Shown here piece after piece: positions 13,301-25,137 of a stretch of DNA of 64,000 bases (position 1 is the first letter of the stretch; the number at the start of each line of letters is the position of its first letter). A program made the translations under genes and the position numbers. The notes under the pieces are model-generated. The model did not search any database, was not told where the DNA came from, and saw nothing but the letters and a program-made list of their open reading frames with translations. The DNA comes from Theristus sp. LFF4_11 (taxonomy: Eukaryota > Nematoda > Chromadorea > Monhysterida > Xyalidae), in assembly GCA_030248135.1 (NCBI GenBank), contig JASANC010005424.1, positions 44,490-108,489 on the forward strand, in the 5' to 3' direction.

Positions 13301-16300
13301 ACCAACAAGAACAAGACTCGGCCGATTTTGAACTGAGTCCTAGTCCGGCGACGCTTGCCAGACCAAGTAATGCCAACAACGTTGTCGCTCAGCCGAAAGT
13401 AAGTTTCTGGCCTTGCAACAAATCAATGACACTCATGCATTGCACTAACTAGCAATACACTACACGTTTTGTTTTGTCGTTTTTAAACTCATCCCAATTA
13501 TACGTTCACAAACCAGAGCGGGCAATTTTTGTTTTTGTGTAATTTTACCTGAGTGAATAGAGATGCCGCCCGTCGACGCCTCTTTAACCACCCACACCAC
13601 CGTATTGTCTGTGCTGTGATGTTCTTGAGTTCAGTCGTTTTTACGCACGAATGAGTTTGGTTGTAGTTTGTTAGTGGCATATACAGGGTGGTCCATAAGT
13701 AATGATACCAACTTTGAAGCGCTGTAACTCGCCAACTGAGCATTTTATAAAAAAATTAACCAGTTATTTTGGATTGTTAAATTTCGATTTACTGCAATTT
13801 TCAATCAAAATATCAAACGGCTTCACCCCTCCGACTAAAAAACTGGAAAACAGTAGATTTTTTTGGAGCTGAGTGGATGTAATCACTAATCAGTGAAAAA
13901 AAAACTTTGTCGCGCTGTAGCACACCACCTGATTGATCTATTGGGTAAACTTCAGCCAGTTGTTTGAGAACGTTAAAGTTCGATTTCAGTTAAATTTTGT
14001 CAAAAATGTGCAACTGCTGAGTCATTAGCGACTAAAAAAGCCCACCCATTTTCTTATTTTGAAGTCAAATATTCAGCTCAAATCAACTTTGAGAAACACG
14101 TGAAACAAAAAACATGCATACGCTTTGTTGTTTTTTAACAACAATTTTAAAACATGAGTTCACAATTCGGTTTAAAATTTTAGCCTGAAGCTCAAATTGT
14201 GCAACTGCAACAGCATGCTCTTGCGTCTTCCTGTGCCGTGCGAGTAATAAAAAGACTGGTATTCAAACAATTGATTCTGTTACTTTTGTGGTTCTACTTT
14301 GTGTAATTGAGCGATAGCTAATGATCTTCTTTGTTGTAAACGTTTTAGAAAAAAAACATCTCTAGCTGAAAATTACTGGAAAACTAAGTTTAACTTTCCT
14401 TAATAACTGGTTAAATTTTCGACAAAACGCCTTAACGGTTGGTGAGATACAACACTTCAAAGTTGGTATCACTACTTATGGACCACCCTGTAGACAAAGC
14501 ATCACTTCGGTCGCACACCGCCTTGCATCAAACGCTAATGCTTTGTCTTTTGAATGCGGTGACTAACTAGGCAGCATTTTCTTCTAGAATAACGAAAAGT
14601 TTTTCATAATTTGAGCACGAATAAAAAATGGAGCATGGATTGAGGTTGTACGGGCATCTGGACTCCACAAGCCAAAAATTAAATGTATTTTTATTGAACA
14701 GCATTGATTGAATTTACAAACGATTTGTGTGGGACTCAAATGACAACTGATTCAATGCATTGTATCGCATGATGCATTCCTGCCGTGAGAGTCTGAAATC
14801 TGGTCGTGAATGGTGGAAGTGATGACGTGCTTGCTTGCGTTTTCAAACTTACACTTAAAAATTACACGAAACTCACCGGAGTTGAATTTCACTTTTATCC
14901 TTTGCTGCAGTGGCGAGTTTTGTTCTACCTCATGCTTATTGTCCTTGCCTGGCCGCAGCGTTTGTGAAACGCTGAAACTAGTTTTTGCTTTGCGTCAAAA
15001 TGTTTTCTGCTGTTTTTGTCATATGTCGATGTGGCAGAGTGTTGTGTGTCTGAAAAAACATGCCAAAAAACTATGTCAATGCGCGAAAAGCTAAAAGCAA
15101 AGGGCAATGTACGCATTGTACATAATCGGGTTGCTTGAGATAAAAAAAACAAACGTGGAAAACCATCCATTCCTTCCATCCCGATGCCATTTTTTCTTCT
15201 GGTTTTATTCAAATTTTCGTTCCCTCGAAATTGGCAAAAAAATGTGGCATGTTTATTCGGTCGGACACTGAGCAGTAAAATATCGCATGGTCTGTGAGCC
15301 AAATCCTCGGAGGAGCTTTTCATGGCACAATTTTTCACGAACGTCGTTATGATGTTTTTCATCAGTTAGTGACCGTAACCACACCGTAATAATCAATGGC
15401 ATGAAAAATGCTCGCTCTTGAAACATGAAACGCTCAATCATGAAGAAAATGAAACGATGTGCAAAAACGCAAACGAGCGTCGCAGGTGCACGCGTCGATG
15501 GCGCAGCAGCGTGCTGGCACGACCGACCCCAGCGGCATCGACGCGGCGAGCACAGCGAACGGAGGCTCGGACACTGCGTCGCTCGCTGACGCTAAACACG
15601 CACTGCACGCGTCAAAGGACAAACGACACAAGTCCGACCAAAAGGAGGCCAGCGATCATAAGGTGATCCGATCTCTGGCACGCTGTGTTTTGTTCTCGAC
15701 ACGATTTTGTTTGGTTATTGCTACGGTTTTGCGTCAACCTTTCGCCATTGTCAATTATATGGTCAAGTGAAGTGAGATGAGTTGAAAAAAAGGTCGGGCA
15801 ATATTTTTCTTAACGATCGAAAAACGGCACTTTAAAAAAACCGTTGTATGCAACGTATTGCTATGTACATACTCCGTAGCGTCACAGTTGCTGAAACAAC
15901 AAAGGCTGCATTTTCAAAGTTCAATTGCAGGCACGAGTGACGCTGGGCGTCATCATGGGCACCTTCCTGGTCTGCTGGCTGCCCTTCTTCATCTGCAACA
16001 TCGTCGCCGCGTCCGTGGAGTCGTTTCCAAAGTGGCTGTTCGCGTGTCTGACGTGGCTCGGCTACGCCAACTCCTCTCTGAACCCAATCATCTACTCCAT
16101 CTTCAACCGTGACTTCCGTCGTGCATTCCACCGCATCCTTCTCGTCTCCTGCCGCTGGTGTCAGTGTTGCGCAGAACGTCTCGAGGCGAAACGATCCATC
16201 AATCAGCAGTATTACTACGAACAACAGCACAATCGAAACATGCGAAACAGCGAAGACGTCCAACAGAGGAACGGCTGGAAATCGCTGCGAGTGCGAAATC

Positions 16301-17052
16301 CGTTACTGGAGCGAAAGATTCCAAAGTTGAACGTTGAAACGGAGCGGTCGTCGGCACCACCGACAGCCGATCAGTCGAAGGTGCATGTGGTCGTCACAGC
16401 AAACAATGCGACTGCTAGCACTAATGCTAATGCTAATGCTAATGCTAACGCTACCACTGAGTTGAATAATTCAAGAAGCACTACTGTCACTACTGGACCA
16501 GTGACCAACAAACAACCATCTGAAAACAACAATAACAACAAGAAGGAGACTGCGAACAACAACAACAATAATAATAATAATAATGCTAACAATAACTACA
16601 ACGATGATAAGCGGAACGACAAGAAGAAGTCGACGAGCAGTGCAAAAGAGAAAGTGAAACAAGCGACCGAGACAGCTGTCTCGGACAGTGAGTGTGCCGC
16701 AGTACGGCTACGACGCACAACGGTGCTTGCAAATAAGAGCAGCAGCGTCAACAGGGCGCAGCTGGCAGCAACAGTGAGCGTCAGCGATGGTGACCTCGTG
16801 GCACACGCGAGTGAGCATTCTGGCAGTGATGCACGCTCAACCAGGCACAACAACACGACCATCTGCACGAATGCAAAAACCACTGAAGACATCATGCAAA
16901 CCAGCAGAACACTGACGGCAGGCGATACCAACATCGCCGGTGCACTAGCAGAGTCGTACAGAGGGGCGATTGCAAACAGCAACGATGCAGCGAATGAGCA
17001 CAGTTCTGCGTCGGTTCGATACAAGCCTGTGGAGGTGATCGCCACTGTGTGA
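10303..17052 (+). CDS. dop-1: Dopamine D1-like receptor (rhodopsin-family GPCR, DOP-1 type)
   Basis: Five exons join in phase 0: 10303-10653, 11005-11283, 13300-13398, 15486-15662, 15931-17052 (about 675 aa). TM1 has G-N (residue N24), TM2 has S-D (D53), and TM3 has the amine-binding Asp (D87) and D-R-Y (104-106). TM5 carries the catechol-binding serines (S168, S169, S172). TM6 has C-W-L-P-F-F (317-322) and TM7 N-P-I-I-Y (353-357). These are hallmarks of aminergic receptors, and the TM5 and TM6 wording is closest to D1-like invertebrate receptors that couple to Gs. The third intracellular loop is long and spread over three exons. The tail is about 318 aa and low in complexity, with Asn-Ala and poly-Asn runs. 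The ATG leaves only a few residues before TM1, so an upstream exon may be missing. A small extra exon in the 11284-13299 intron (for example around 11670 or 12716-12745) is possible. The 13399-15485 intron holds a MITE. Confidence 0.88.
13684..14490. mobile_element. Tc1/mariner-type MITE in a dop-1 intron (807 bp)
   Basis: The element is bounded by inverted repeats of about 45 bp starting CAGGGTGGTCCATAAGTA and is flanked by TA on both sides (13682-83, 14491-92), the Tc1/mariner target duplication. The two arms differ at only a few positions. The interior is AT-rich with no transposase frame, so it is non-autonomous. It lies wholly inside a receptor intron. Confidence 0.88.
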
Positions 17053-18786
17053 CACAGAGCACACTCGCTCGGAACACAGCCGACGGCGCCGACACACGCT
17101 GCATTCTGTGGTGCCTGTTGTTGTCCAAATTCACGTTTTTGCGCTGTTGCTCTGCAGTTATTCAGTCACTGACACTGCACTATACTTTCAGTCACTGTGT
17201 CTGACTTTCACGATGCTCTTTTTGTGCATGGTTTTTATTTGAATTTCAGTTTCCGAAACCTTTGGCCAACCGGTACGTACCATGTACGTTCGTTCGCTCT
17301 TTGTCTGTGTCCGTGTTTTTTAGACTTTTCGTGAGAAATATACTCGAAACAAAACTTGATTGCTCTTCCGCGCGGGTAAATGCAATAATGATCAACGAAT
17401 TTGTGCGTTTTTCATGTCATCGAATTGCTTATTTTCTTTGTTTCACCGTTTTTTTGGGGAATGACAATTACTATTTTTGTGTTCCTGATCATTCGTAGCA
17501 CGAAATCAGTTCAACTTTTTCAAACATGGTCACGCCGCCACCGCCAGTGAGCACAGCTTGCTCGACCGCATGTGTTTTTCCAATGTTTTCATTCCGCGTG
17601 TCATTTCCACGTGTACGTACGGGGCTTTGTTTCGTGATACATTCCTCAAGCGCTTTTCTGCATTTTTTGATGTTTCCTCAAAATTTAACACCACAACGAG
17701 TCTGTTTGTGTACAACTAGCTTTCTGCGCCAAAGTTTTTCTTTTGTCGAGCTTTACAAAAATTATATATTTGGATAACTCAAAACCGGAAATTTCAAACT
17801 AGCTCTGGTACAGTATACACAGTGCATGTGTGCATCAGCATCATATTGTATTTTTCTGATTTGCTTCAAGATGCTATTTTTTCGCATACACCTTTTGACT
17901 TTTCTTTAGTCGGCTGCACATCTTTTTTATCGTCTTCTCACTGTTTGTATTTGTTGCTTTCCAGTTTTCCCACTGAAAATAAAGAGCAATTGTATTTTTC
18001 GGTGCTCAGTGTGCCCGATGAAAGTTTGTGTTTGAAAACGTTGAACAAAAGCGAGTTCATCTGTGGCACCAGGCCAGCAAAAGGAAACCATTGTTGCACA
18101 AAGAAATCTGGCGTTTTGAATGCCCATGAGGCATTAAAATAACTCAACAACGACATTTGTTCAGTGCCTCGTGTCTGATGACCTTGTTGATGTTTTATTG
18201 ATTTCAAAAAGCAAGCTGTATTTGCAAAACAAAACATTTACTGACGCTATACACAATATCTTATGGCTGGACACAAAGCTATTTTTATGTTGCAATTGTT
18301 ACATTTCTATGTTCAACGTGATTAAAATAAATATGAACATTTGTATTATGGTTTTGCTAAATTTTTGTATCATGTGGTTATTCGCGTTTTTTGCTGTTGT
18401 TATGATGGGGTAAATATACAAATTGTGCGTACTTCCGCGACAAAATAATAAAATGTCTCAGCATTCACTCTGGATCATTACAGTATGTGCCAAAGGAATC
18501 ACAATGCCGATACAACAACTTTGATTCCTTGATAAAGGTTGTCCTTTTAATTCTTTAAAAATCATTGAGTTTTGTTGATTGTTTTCAACACTTTCTTTGC
18601 AACATTCTGAACAACTTGCTTGTCAGGTAAGCTCAGCTTGAAAACGCATTATGTGGACAGATTGTGAGGTACAACTTGAATCAAGCAGCCGAAAAACCAT
18701 TTGAAGCAACACGAACATGTTTGTTTATTGTACTTCACTCATAAAGCAATCAAACCCCCAGTGCACAAATAAAGTGCACAAATATA
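17053..18786. other. 3' flank of the dopamine receptor, no gene seen
   Basis: AT-rich DNA after the receptor stop codon, with several AATAAA-like sites. I see no exon with splice sites or a domain. The region ends at the TA target site of the next transposon. Confidence 0.5.
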
Positions 18787-19876
18787 CAGGGTGGGCCAAA
18801 AAAGGTTCCAGTTCTTTAAAATGCTTATTGACGTGTGCTGATGTGTTTGGAGCTGAAAACTGGAACACTATTAGAAAACATTTGGAGGTTTTTTGACAAA
18901 TTTTTTTTCACGATATGTTGCCCCTGTCACTCACTACAGCTGAATATCTGAAAAACATGAAAAATCGGCAAATGTGGTGAAATGCAGAGGGTTAATTTAG
19001 CTGTAACAAAGACCAAATGACGAACGTTGGTGACAGCCCGAGTGTTCACAACACAAAAAAAGATGAAAAAACAATACGCACATGCAGTAGTTTGGAACTG
19101 CCGAATGTTGAATTGCATTTGAACAGTCTTTGATCAACCTGATGTTTCACTTCGAGTCTGAGCGTGCGTGAGCGGTTCTGCCCAGAACAGACGAGAATTT
19201 ATCTTTCCAGATGCAAACTGTTTTTTTTCTTTTTTTTAATTTACACAATTTGCCACTGTGATTTTTTCACCATAGCAGACTGGTTGTTTTCTGCAGTGAA
19301 CGATGCAATTCCATTTTCAGTCGTTGCTGCCATCATGGTTAAGTGGACGGCAGAGAAGCGAGTCTGGTCTGCCAATTGGTGGGAACATGCGAATAACTTT
19401 TCCACAGTGATTCGGCAGTTTTGTACAAAATTCAATTTTACCCCGCGTGGCGATACATCAGTTTGGAAGTCCGTTTATGAGCAATGATAAACAGTGAGAT
19501 TGTGGATAAACGCTGTTTTTTTCGTCAAAAATCGCTATTTTTTGATAATTACACTGTAAAAATGAACTGAAACGTACGTGTAAACCAAAAAAAATTGATC
19601 ACAAAAAACTCTCAAAGTTTTCCAACAGTGTTCCAAATTTTAAGCCATGAGGTTCTTGTTACAGCTAAATCAACTCTCTGTATTTCACCACATTTGTCGA
19701 TTTTTCATGTTTTTCAGATATTCTGCTGTAGTGAGTGTTAGGGGCAAACCGTAACAAAAATTTGGTCAGAAAAACCTCCAAATGTTTTCTAATAGTGTTC
19801 CTATTTTCAGCTCTAAACACCTCAGCACACGCCAGTGAGAGCATTTTAGAATTGAAACCTTTTTTGGCCCACCCTG
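18787..19876. mobile_element. Tc1/mariner-derived element with long TIRs (1090 bp)
   Basis: The ends read CAGGGTGGGCCAAAAAAGG and its complement, flanked by TA (18785-86, 19877-78). The inverted arms run for over 200 bp; the left arm to about 19020 matches the right arm from about 19650, with scattered mismatches. The interior keeps a short frame for the DNA-binding end of a transposase, listed separately. The element lies about 55 bp beyond the stop codon of the insulin-like gene. Confidence 0.88.
19335..19487 (+). pseudogene. Transposase N-terminal HTH remnant inside the TIR element
   Basis: A frame of about 50 codons begins M-V-K-W-T-A-E-K-R-V and keeps the spacing of the first helix-turn-helix of mariner-like transposases (the DUF4817-type 'W-T-x-E-x-R' module). 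It stops before any catalytic Asp. The DDE/D core and the C-terminal part are absent. It is a deletion remnant, or conceivably a short DNA-binding protein. Confidence 0.6.
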
Positions 19877-19931
19877 TAGATCAATAGAGAAAAATCCATA
19901 GTACCCAGTAGCAGTGTGAATCCACAAAAAG

Positions 19932-21502
19932 TCATGTGTGATCATTTTGCTCCACTTCATTCTGACGAGCAGCGTCACAGCAGAACGTTTTCAGCACTCG
20001 AACCTTGCACGACTGTGCGCAACACAGGTCGACCACACCAGCAGCAGGGCGCGCGCTAGCTGCATCAGCCGCCACTGGGGCTTGCTGGACCTCGCTGCAA
20101 ACAGGAAACACAAACTCTGAAAATGCTAACCCGCACCGCACCGTTTTATGAGCAATTATACACACCATGGAAGAAGCGGCTCCACATACCGAGAAAAGGG
20201 AGCAGGCGTTTTATTAAGTGGCGAAATTATATAACAATTAAAAACATAACAGCACCATCTTCGAAAAGCAAGTCAGACACGGTTTTTATTTACGAGGCGC
20301 AGATATGTATGGCCTATTTTTTTAAACGTGTCCCACTGAAATGACGTCATGTGCCACAAAACATGCGCTTGTCGTTCACAGCAAACCAGACTTTCCGTTT
20401 AGCCGATTTCTTCCCGTAAACAAATGGTGAATGTCGAATCAGTCACACCAAACTGACATTTTAGTGCCTGTACTTTGACAAACGGGCGTTTTTAAATAAA
20501 ATGACGTCACGTTAGTCCGGACACGTTTGAATAAATCCACAATATTAATCTGTACATATACCTTGTACGTGTAACAGATGCTGAGAATCGTGTTTTTTTT
20601 GCAGAAAGTGAAAAACAAAATGTCCGAAATGAGGCTAGAAAAATAGCCACAACAGAAGCTAGAGATATAGTCTAAGTTTTACTGCACATGAACATGTCTG
20701 TATATACATACGCTGTAAAAAAATTCCTAACTTTTTATATTTCCGAGCTCTTAACCGTACTCATCATAAGAAACCCGTGAAAAGCGTTTTCCTGTCATTT
20801 GCAACATCGGCAACGTTTTCTCAATTTTATCGAGTTGCACGCTGATTGGTCAAATGACTTATGTTACAAAAGACCGGAAAACGCTTCCCAAGAGTTTCTA
20901 GTTTCTACGATGAGTCTGGTTCTCAGAAACGTTCAGATATACATTTTACGTAGTTTGACAAAATGTTTGACAAAGTCAAACAGTTTGAGAATTCTTCAGC
21001 GTGGCCTGTGAAAGACTGGTGCTTGCACGTTGCATATTTTTTCGTGCTTATGGAAGCCTAAGCCGTCTCAGTAAGTCTGGCGTGTCGCCACGCCAAGCCC
21101 TCACGAAAGATCTACACGTTTTGAATGTGCCCACCTGTAACAAGAGCGCCCTAGTGACGGTGCGAAACAGACCCTGGCCAGCTTGTTAGTAAGCGCTACG
21201 CCACAGCCCCAGAACGTTTCATCATCTTCGTCTCTGTCGCCAGGCGCATTGTTTTTCTTGTGTACCTGCGCCACGGATGCGGTGTTCTGAGCCGGATTAC
21301 CACCGTGGTACACCGCTGATTCCGGCAGCCGCATGAGCTCGTCAACGAGGGGCATTCGAAAGTGGTTGCCGTTGGCAGTGCGCAACTGGTGCATGCGATG
21401 CCCGTTGAGCTCGTCGTTGTGCGTGTGCAGCGCAAACGCGTCAACAGCCCCCAGCAGCAACACGCTGTGCACCACGGAAACGGACAACGAATGAGCCATC
21501 AT
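19932..21502 (-). CDS. Insulin-like peptide precursor
   Basis: There are two exons on the minus strand: 21502-21135 (signal peptide, pro-region, B chain) and 20094-19932 (C peptide, A chain). They join in matching phase (AG|C) and give about 176 aa. Residues 1-24 form a hydrophobic signal peptide. The B-chain signature CGxxLxxxLxxVC is exact at 100-112, with a further Cys at 121. The A-chain signature CC-x3-C-x8-C is exact at 147-161, followed by an extra Cys at 162; Cys121 and Cys162 could form a fourth disulphide. About 70 residues separate the signal peptide from the B chain, which is long for the family, with a K-K pair at 82-83 as a possible cleavage site. The segment between the chains lacks a clear dibasic site, so the C peptide may be retained. 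The product would be secreted and act on an insulin/IGF-type receptor. The 1-kb intron holds a MITE copy. A TATA box lies about 40 bp upstream of the ATG. Confidence 0.85.
20308..20544. mobile_element. 237-bp MITE with two TGACGTCA sites, copy 1
   Basis: The ends are imperfect inverted repeats (TATGGCCTATTTTTTTAAAC at the left; the right end reads TATTGTGGATTTATTCAAAC on the other strand). Near-identical copies occur at 25138-25322 (internally deleted) and 60771-61000. Two perfect CRE palindromes TGACGTCA lie at 20342-20349 and 20502-20509. It sits in the intron of the insulin-like gene. There is no coding capacity. Confidence 0.8.
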
Positions 21503-21535
21503 GATTGGAGGTGTCGCTCGGCACGGATACAGTGA

Positions 21536-21543
21536 CTTTATAT
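21536..21543 (-). promoter_or_regulatory. TATA box of the insulin-like gene
   Basis: The minus strand reads TATAAAG about 35-40 bp upstream of the first ATG of the insulin-like precursor. This implies a very short 5' UTR, with the start site in the GC-rich stretch just upstream of the ATG. Confidence 0.5.
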
Positions 21544-22123
21544 TGCGCTTGGTTGGCGTGTCTCCTGAAATGAATGACGGACGTATTTGGGGATTCGTTC
21601 GCGACAGTAATTGTCAATAATGATATTGTGACGCAAATGCAATTTCAGTCTTGCAGATTAAAATATGTTTATGTTTTTGAAAAGCAGTTTTGAACTGGTC
21701 GGTTTAAATGGCTCGGCAAATTGATTAACTGAAAGACTGATGTTTTATTGTTCTAAAAACGACAATAATTACAGTATTATACAGGAATAATTTACACAAC
21801 AAGTTTAGCTGACCTTTACAGCAAACGCGGGCGGAGAACAATGGACTGAAAGGAGCGGTTTACGAACGCAACGCATTCAATCACGCGAACACATTACTAA
21901 AAGAGTGATTCTGCGTAGTTTTTGCGTACAAGAACCGACAACAAGTGAAATTCACATTGCGTTTGTGCAAAACAAGTTCCAAAATATCATCACTTTAAAA
22001 ACAATCCCGTATCAGTTTGGCAAATGTCAAAATTTAATTATCTGTTTCATCTGCCAAAGGAATTCAAGTCAACTCGCACACAACAATATCGTTCGGTAAA
22101 TGACAAAACCGAAGAACAATATA
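21544..22123. other. Upstream flank of the insulin-like gene
   Basis: AT-rich DNA between the TATA box and the next TA-flanked transposon. No gene seen; it probably contains the upstream regulatory region of the insulin-like gene. Confidence 0.4.
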
Positions 22124-23133
22124 CAGGGTGATCCAAAAAACTACACGATAAGAATCGGCTCTAGCTCGCCAACAGGTAGATCGTTTAAGCTGAACAAAAA
22201 TTTCCACCAAACATCACACACAGCTTCTTATTTTTTGTGTTAAAAAAAGTTTCATGGCAATCCATCATTTGTACCTTTTGAAATCAGCAATTTTATTAAT
22301 AAAAATCAACCACAATTTTTAATTTGTGATTCCTGATACACATCGTCATCATTATCCAGGTTTGTATCCGGAACTCGGCCAGTTCATCTTCCGTTTCACT
22401 GTCGTTCCCATCAGTGTGTCTGTTTTGTCTTAGACGCTTGAACTGCTCCATATGAGCGCCTTCATTCTAATCACAGCGGCCATGTGGTGTCGAAAACTCT
22501 GCAGCAATGGAGCGATTGATTGCTGTTGACTGTTTTAACCCCGGAGAGGGTCATTTCTTCCAATTTGGCAATGGTCGCCGGCTTCGAGGCAAACACCAGA
22601 TGTTTCAAGTGCCCTCAGAACCAAAAGTCCAGAAGGGTGAGGACAGGACTTTTGGCGGGCCACTCATCTGCATCCCGTCTGCAGCGTACCACAAAACCAA
22701 ATTGCTTGGGCATTTGGAGCGGGTCGATGCTGCGCAAATCGAATTGTCGACGAGACGCACGAATAGCTGTTGTTGTGCTTTTGTTTGCGCTTATGCAAAA
22801 ACACAGAACATTCGCTGCTCAGTGGTCCAGTCCATTTTTCACAAAATGCAAAAGAAATAAAAACAAATCACAGCAGAAAGCTGAAACATCTTTTTGAGCG
22901 CTAAGTGGTAGATGTGCGCTAAGCGCAGCGTACTGTATTTGGCGCGAAATTCAATTTTTTCGCGTTTTCACTATTTTGTTTCGCATTCTTTATAGGGTGA
23001 ACCAATTCATCTGGAATTTTAACACAAAAAATAAGAAACTATATGTAATGCTTGGTTAAAATTTCAGCCCAAACGATACACCAGTTGGCAAGCTAAAGCC
23101 GATTCTTATCGTGTAGTTTTTTGGATCACTCTG
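22124..23133. mobile_element. Tc1/mariner-derived element, GATCC-type TIR (1010 bp)
   Basis: It is bounded by CAGGGTGATCCAAAAAACTA and an inverted copy starting CAGAGTGATCC, flanked by TA (22122-23, 23134-35). The inverted homology goes on inward past the TIR to sequences such as TTCTTATTTTTTGTGTT. A related element lies at 46390-47731. It contains a crippled transposase on the minus strand. Confidence 0.87.
22440..22835 (-). pseudogene. Internally deleted mariner-like transposase
   Basis: Reading the minus strand from an ATG at 22835, the frame starts M-D-W-T-T-E-Q-R-M-F (transposase HTH). It shifts frame, shows R-x-S-R-R-Q-F-D-L, and then passes directly into D-E-W-P-A-K-S-P-x-L-x-L-L-D-F-W. 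That last segment is the C-terminal signature in which the third catalytic Asp normally follows S-P; here it is Val. In-frame stops follow. The central catalytic domain with the first two Asp residues has been deleted, so the copy cannot be active. Confidence 0.75.
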
Positions 23134-24640
23134 TAGATTGTACGTCAGCGTTTACGGCTGCAAATATACAGTTGAATGCTGAATGTCAGAACTTCAGGCA
23201 CAGGGATACGATACTTTGATACAGTATGTATTTGTGAACATTCTTTTAATGTGATGTTTGTGTGAATGTGTCTTGATTTTCACTGTTACCTATAACGTAG
23301 TAATGTTGCACAACCTCATGTGCAACCTCACAACCGCTTGAGTGTGTGTTTGTGACTGTACAACATTGTGCGAAACTGTCTTCAGACTATTGTTGCATAA
23401 AACATTCGGACAAAACCAACGGACAACAGGAAATAAGCAGAAACACCATTCAGCGAAACAAAGATGAGCTAATTAACGTCAAAAACAAAAGTATTGAGAA
23501 GTTATTTAGAAGCGATAAGGGGGGTATAACTAGTCTGTGCGTCAATAAATACCTAAATATCCGAAAAAGGAAAATGGAGTTTCAAAATTCTATAGTACCA
23601 ACTAGTAGCATTCATTGTTCGTTTGTTTTTTGACATACTGAAATGCCGCTTGTAAGCGCCTTAGTCTGTCCTAAAAGTCACGGTAAGCTCGCTTCTTAAA
23701 GATCGAGCAAGACTCGAAAGCTAAAGAAAATGTTATTATCGAAATGTCATTGCGACCTTATTTACATATAACAGTCCTCCAGAAAACTGCAATTTTCAAT
23801 TTTCAGTGGCAGAAAAGAAATTGAAAACATTTTGCATCGACATTTCAAAAAACCGACATTAATTTTAGGATTGTGACATTTTGGAGTTTCACATTTGAGC
23901 ATTTTAAAACCCATTGACTTTTAACATCACTCAATACACAACAAAAGGTGAGCCTTGTCTGCAGGTGATAATCCTTGAGGAAGACCTTTGCGCAGATTCT
24001 TTTCAATGCGTTTTTGTTCAATGTTTTACCAATGATGTAAATATAAGTGTGTCTCGTTCTCGAAACGCGACCACGCCAGGAGTGCGAGATCAACTGTGGC
24101 TTACTGCTAATCTTATGCCCCACCCTTGCGCATCACAACAAATACAACAAAGTCAAACTGTTCACTGTTCTCGGTTCCAGTCCCAAACCACTACAAACAA
24201 CATTTGAACGAAACACGTACGTTTTGCAAATTTTCAAACGTTTTTTGTCCAACAACACTTGGCGCTGGTGCTGGCCCAGGCACTATCACCCAAGCCTGAT
24301 CCAAAGCGAAGAATGGCATGACGTCCAATGGACACATGGCATTTTTCTGGGTTCAAGGAGCGCGAAATCTGAACAAAAGGAAAATCCGTTAAATAAGTTC
24401 CGTATTGATTTTGACGTTTTTAGACGAATTTCATTAAAATTCAAGCTCTGTAATTTTTTCCCAGTGAATTGCATCTACAATTAGGAAAGATCTCGCGTAA
24501 TTGAAGTGCAATTGAAAATGCAACTCTTGGTAGACGATTGGTCTCACAAGACAAGGAGTGCCTTATTTATGCGACCGCACTATAACTCAGAGTAAAAACA
24601 TGAAATGTAATGAAATCATTTTTTAAAGTTACGCTCGTTT
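23134..24640. other. No gene seen
   Basis: AT-rich DNA with a few frames of 90-145 codons (for example 23346-23633 and 24047-24484) that show no recognisable domain, no consistent splice sites and no composition shift. I leave them unannotated. Confidence 0.45.
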
Positions 24641-24649
24641 TTGGTAGTT

Positions 24650-25045
24650 GAAGGGCAAGTGGGTGGATGCATCAGATGCGAACAGCAAATTGTTCCTCAT
24701 ATGATTGAGTCGCAATTGGATCTGGGTCACAATGAGTGAACCGCTAATAATGTATGGGTCGCTTCGTTTATTGGTGGGACGCAAACCATCGAAAATGCAG
24801 TCAGGGTGACCCAATTGATCAGTGGGTTTTTTGGTGAATGGGTAACGCAAACAGTTCAATGAGTTGAGTGCAAACAGTTGGAGACGCAATTAGGTGTGCT
24901 GCTAAAGTACATATGAGTCGCCAAAGAGTGATATGCAATTTATAGGGGACACAATTGACTGGGCCGCTAATGACTGGGACGCAAATAATTGTGAACGCAT
25001 TTGAATGAGCCGCTGTTAAACGGGTTATGCTAATGAGTAAGTTAA
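24650..25045. repeat. Degenerate short tandem repeat (about 15-17 bp unit)
   Basis: The stretch is built of loosely repeated words such as GCTAATGACTGGGAC, GCAAATAATTGTGAAC and GCATTTGAATGAGCC, often with GGGACGCAA or GGGTCGC junctions. It grades into long C runs at about 25060 that begin the hAT-like repeat region. Confidence 0.55.
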
Positions 25046-25137
25046 TTAATTAATCGCCGTCCCCCCCCCCCCCCACCCAACCCCCCCCCCCGGCTCTGGA
25101 ACAATTGTGCGGTAAAAATTTTGAAATTAGATACAAC

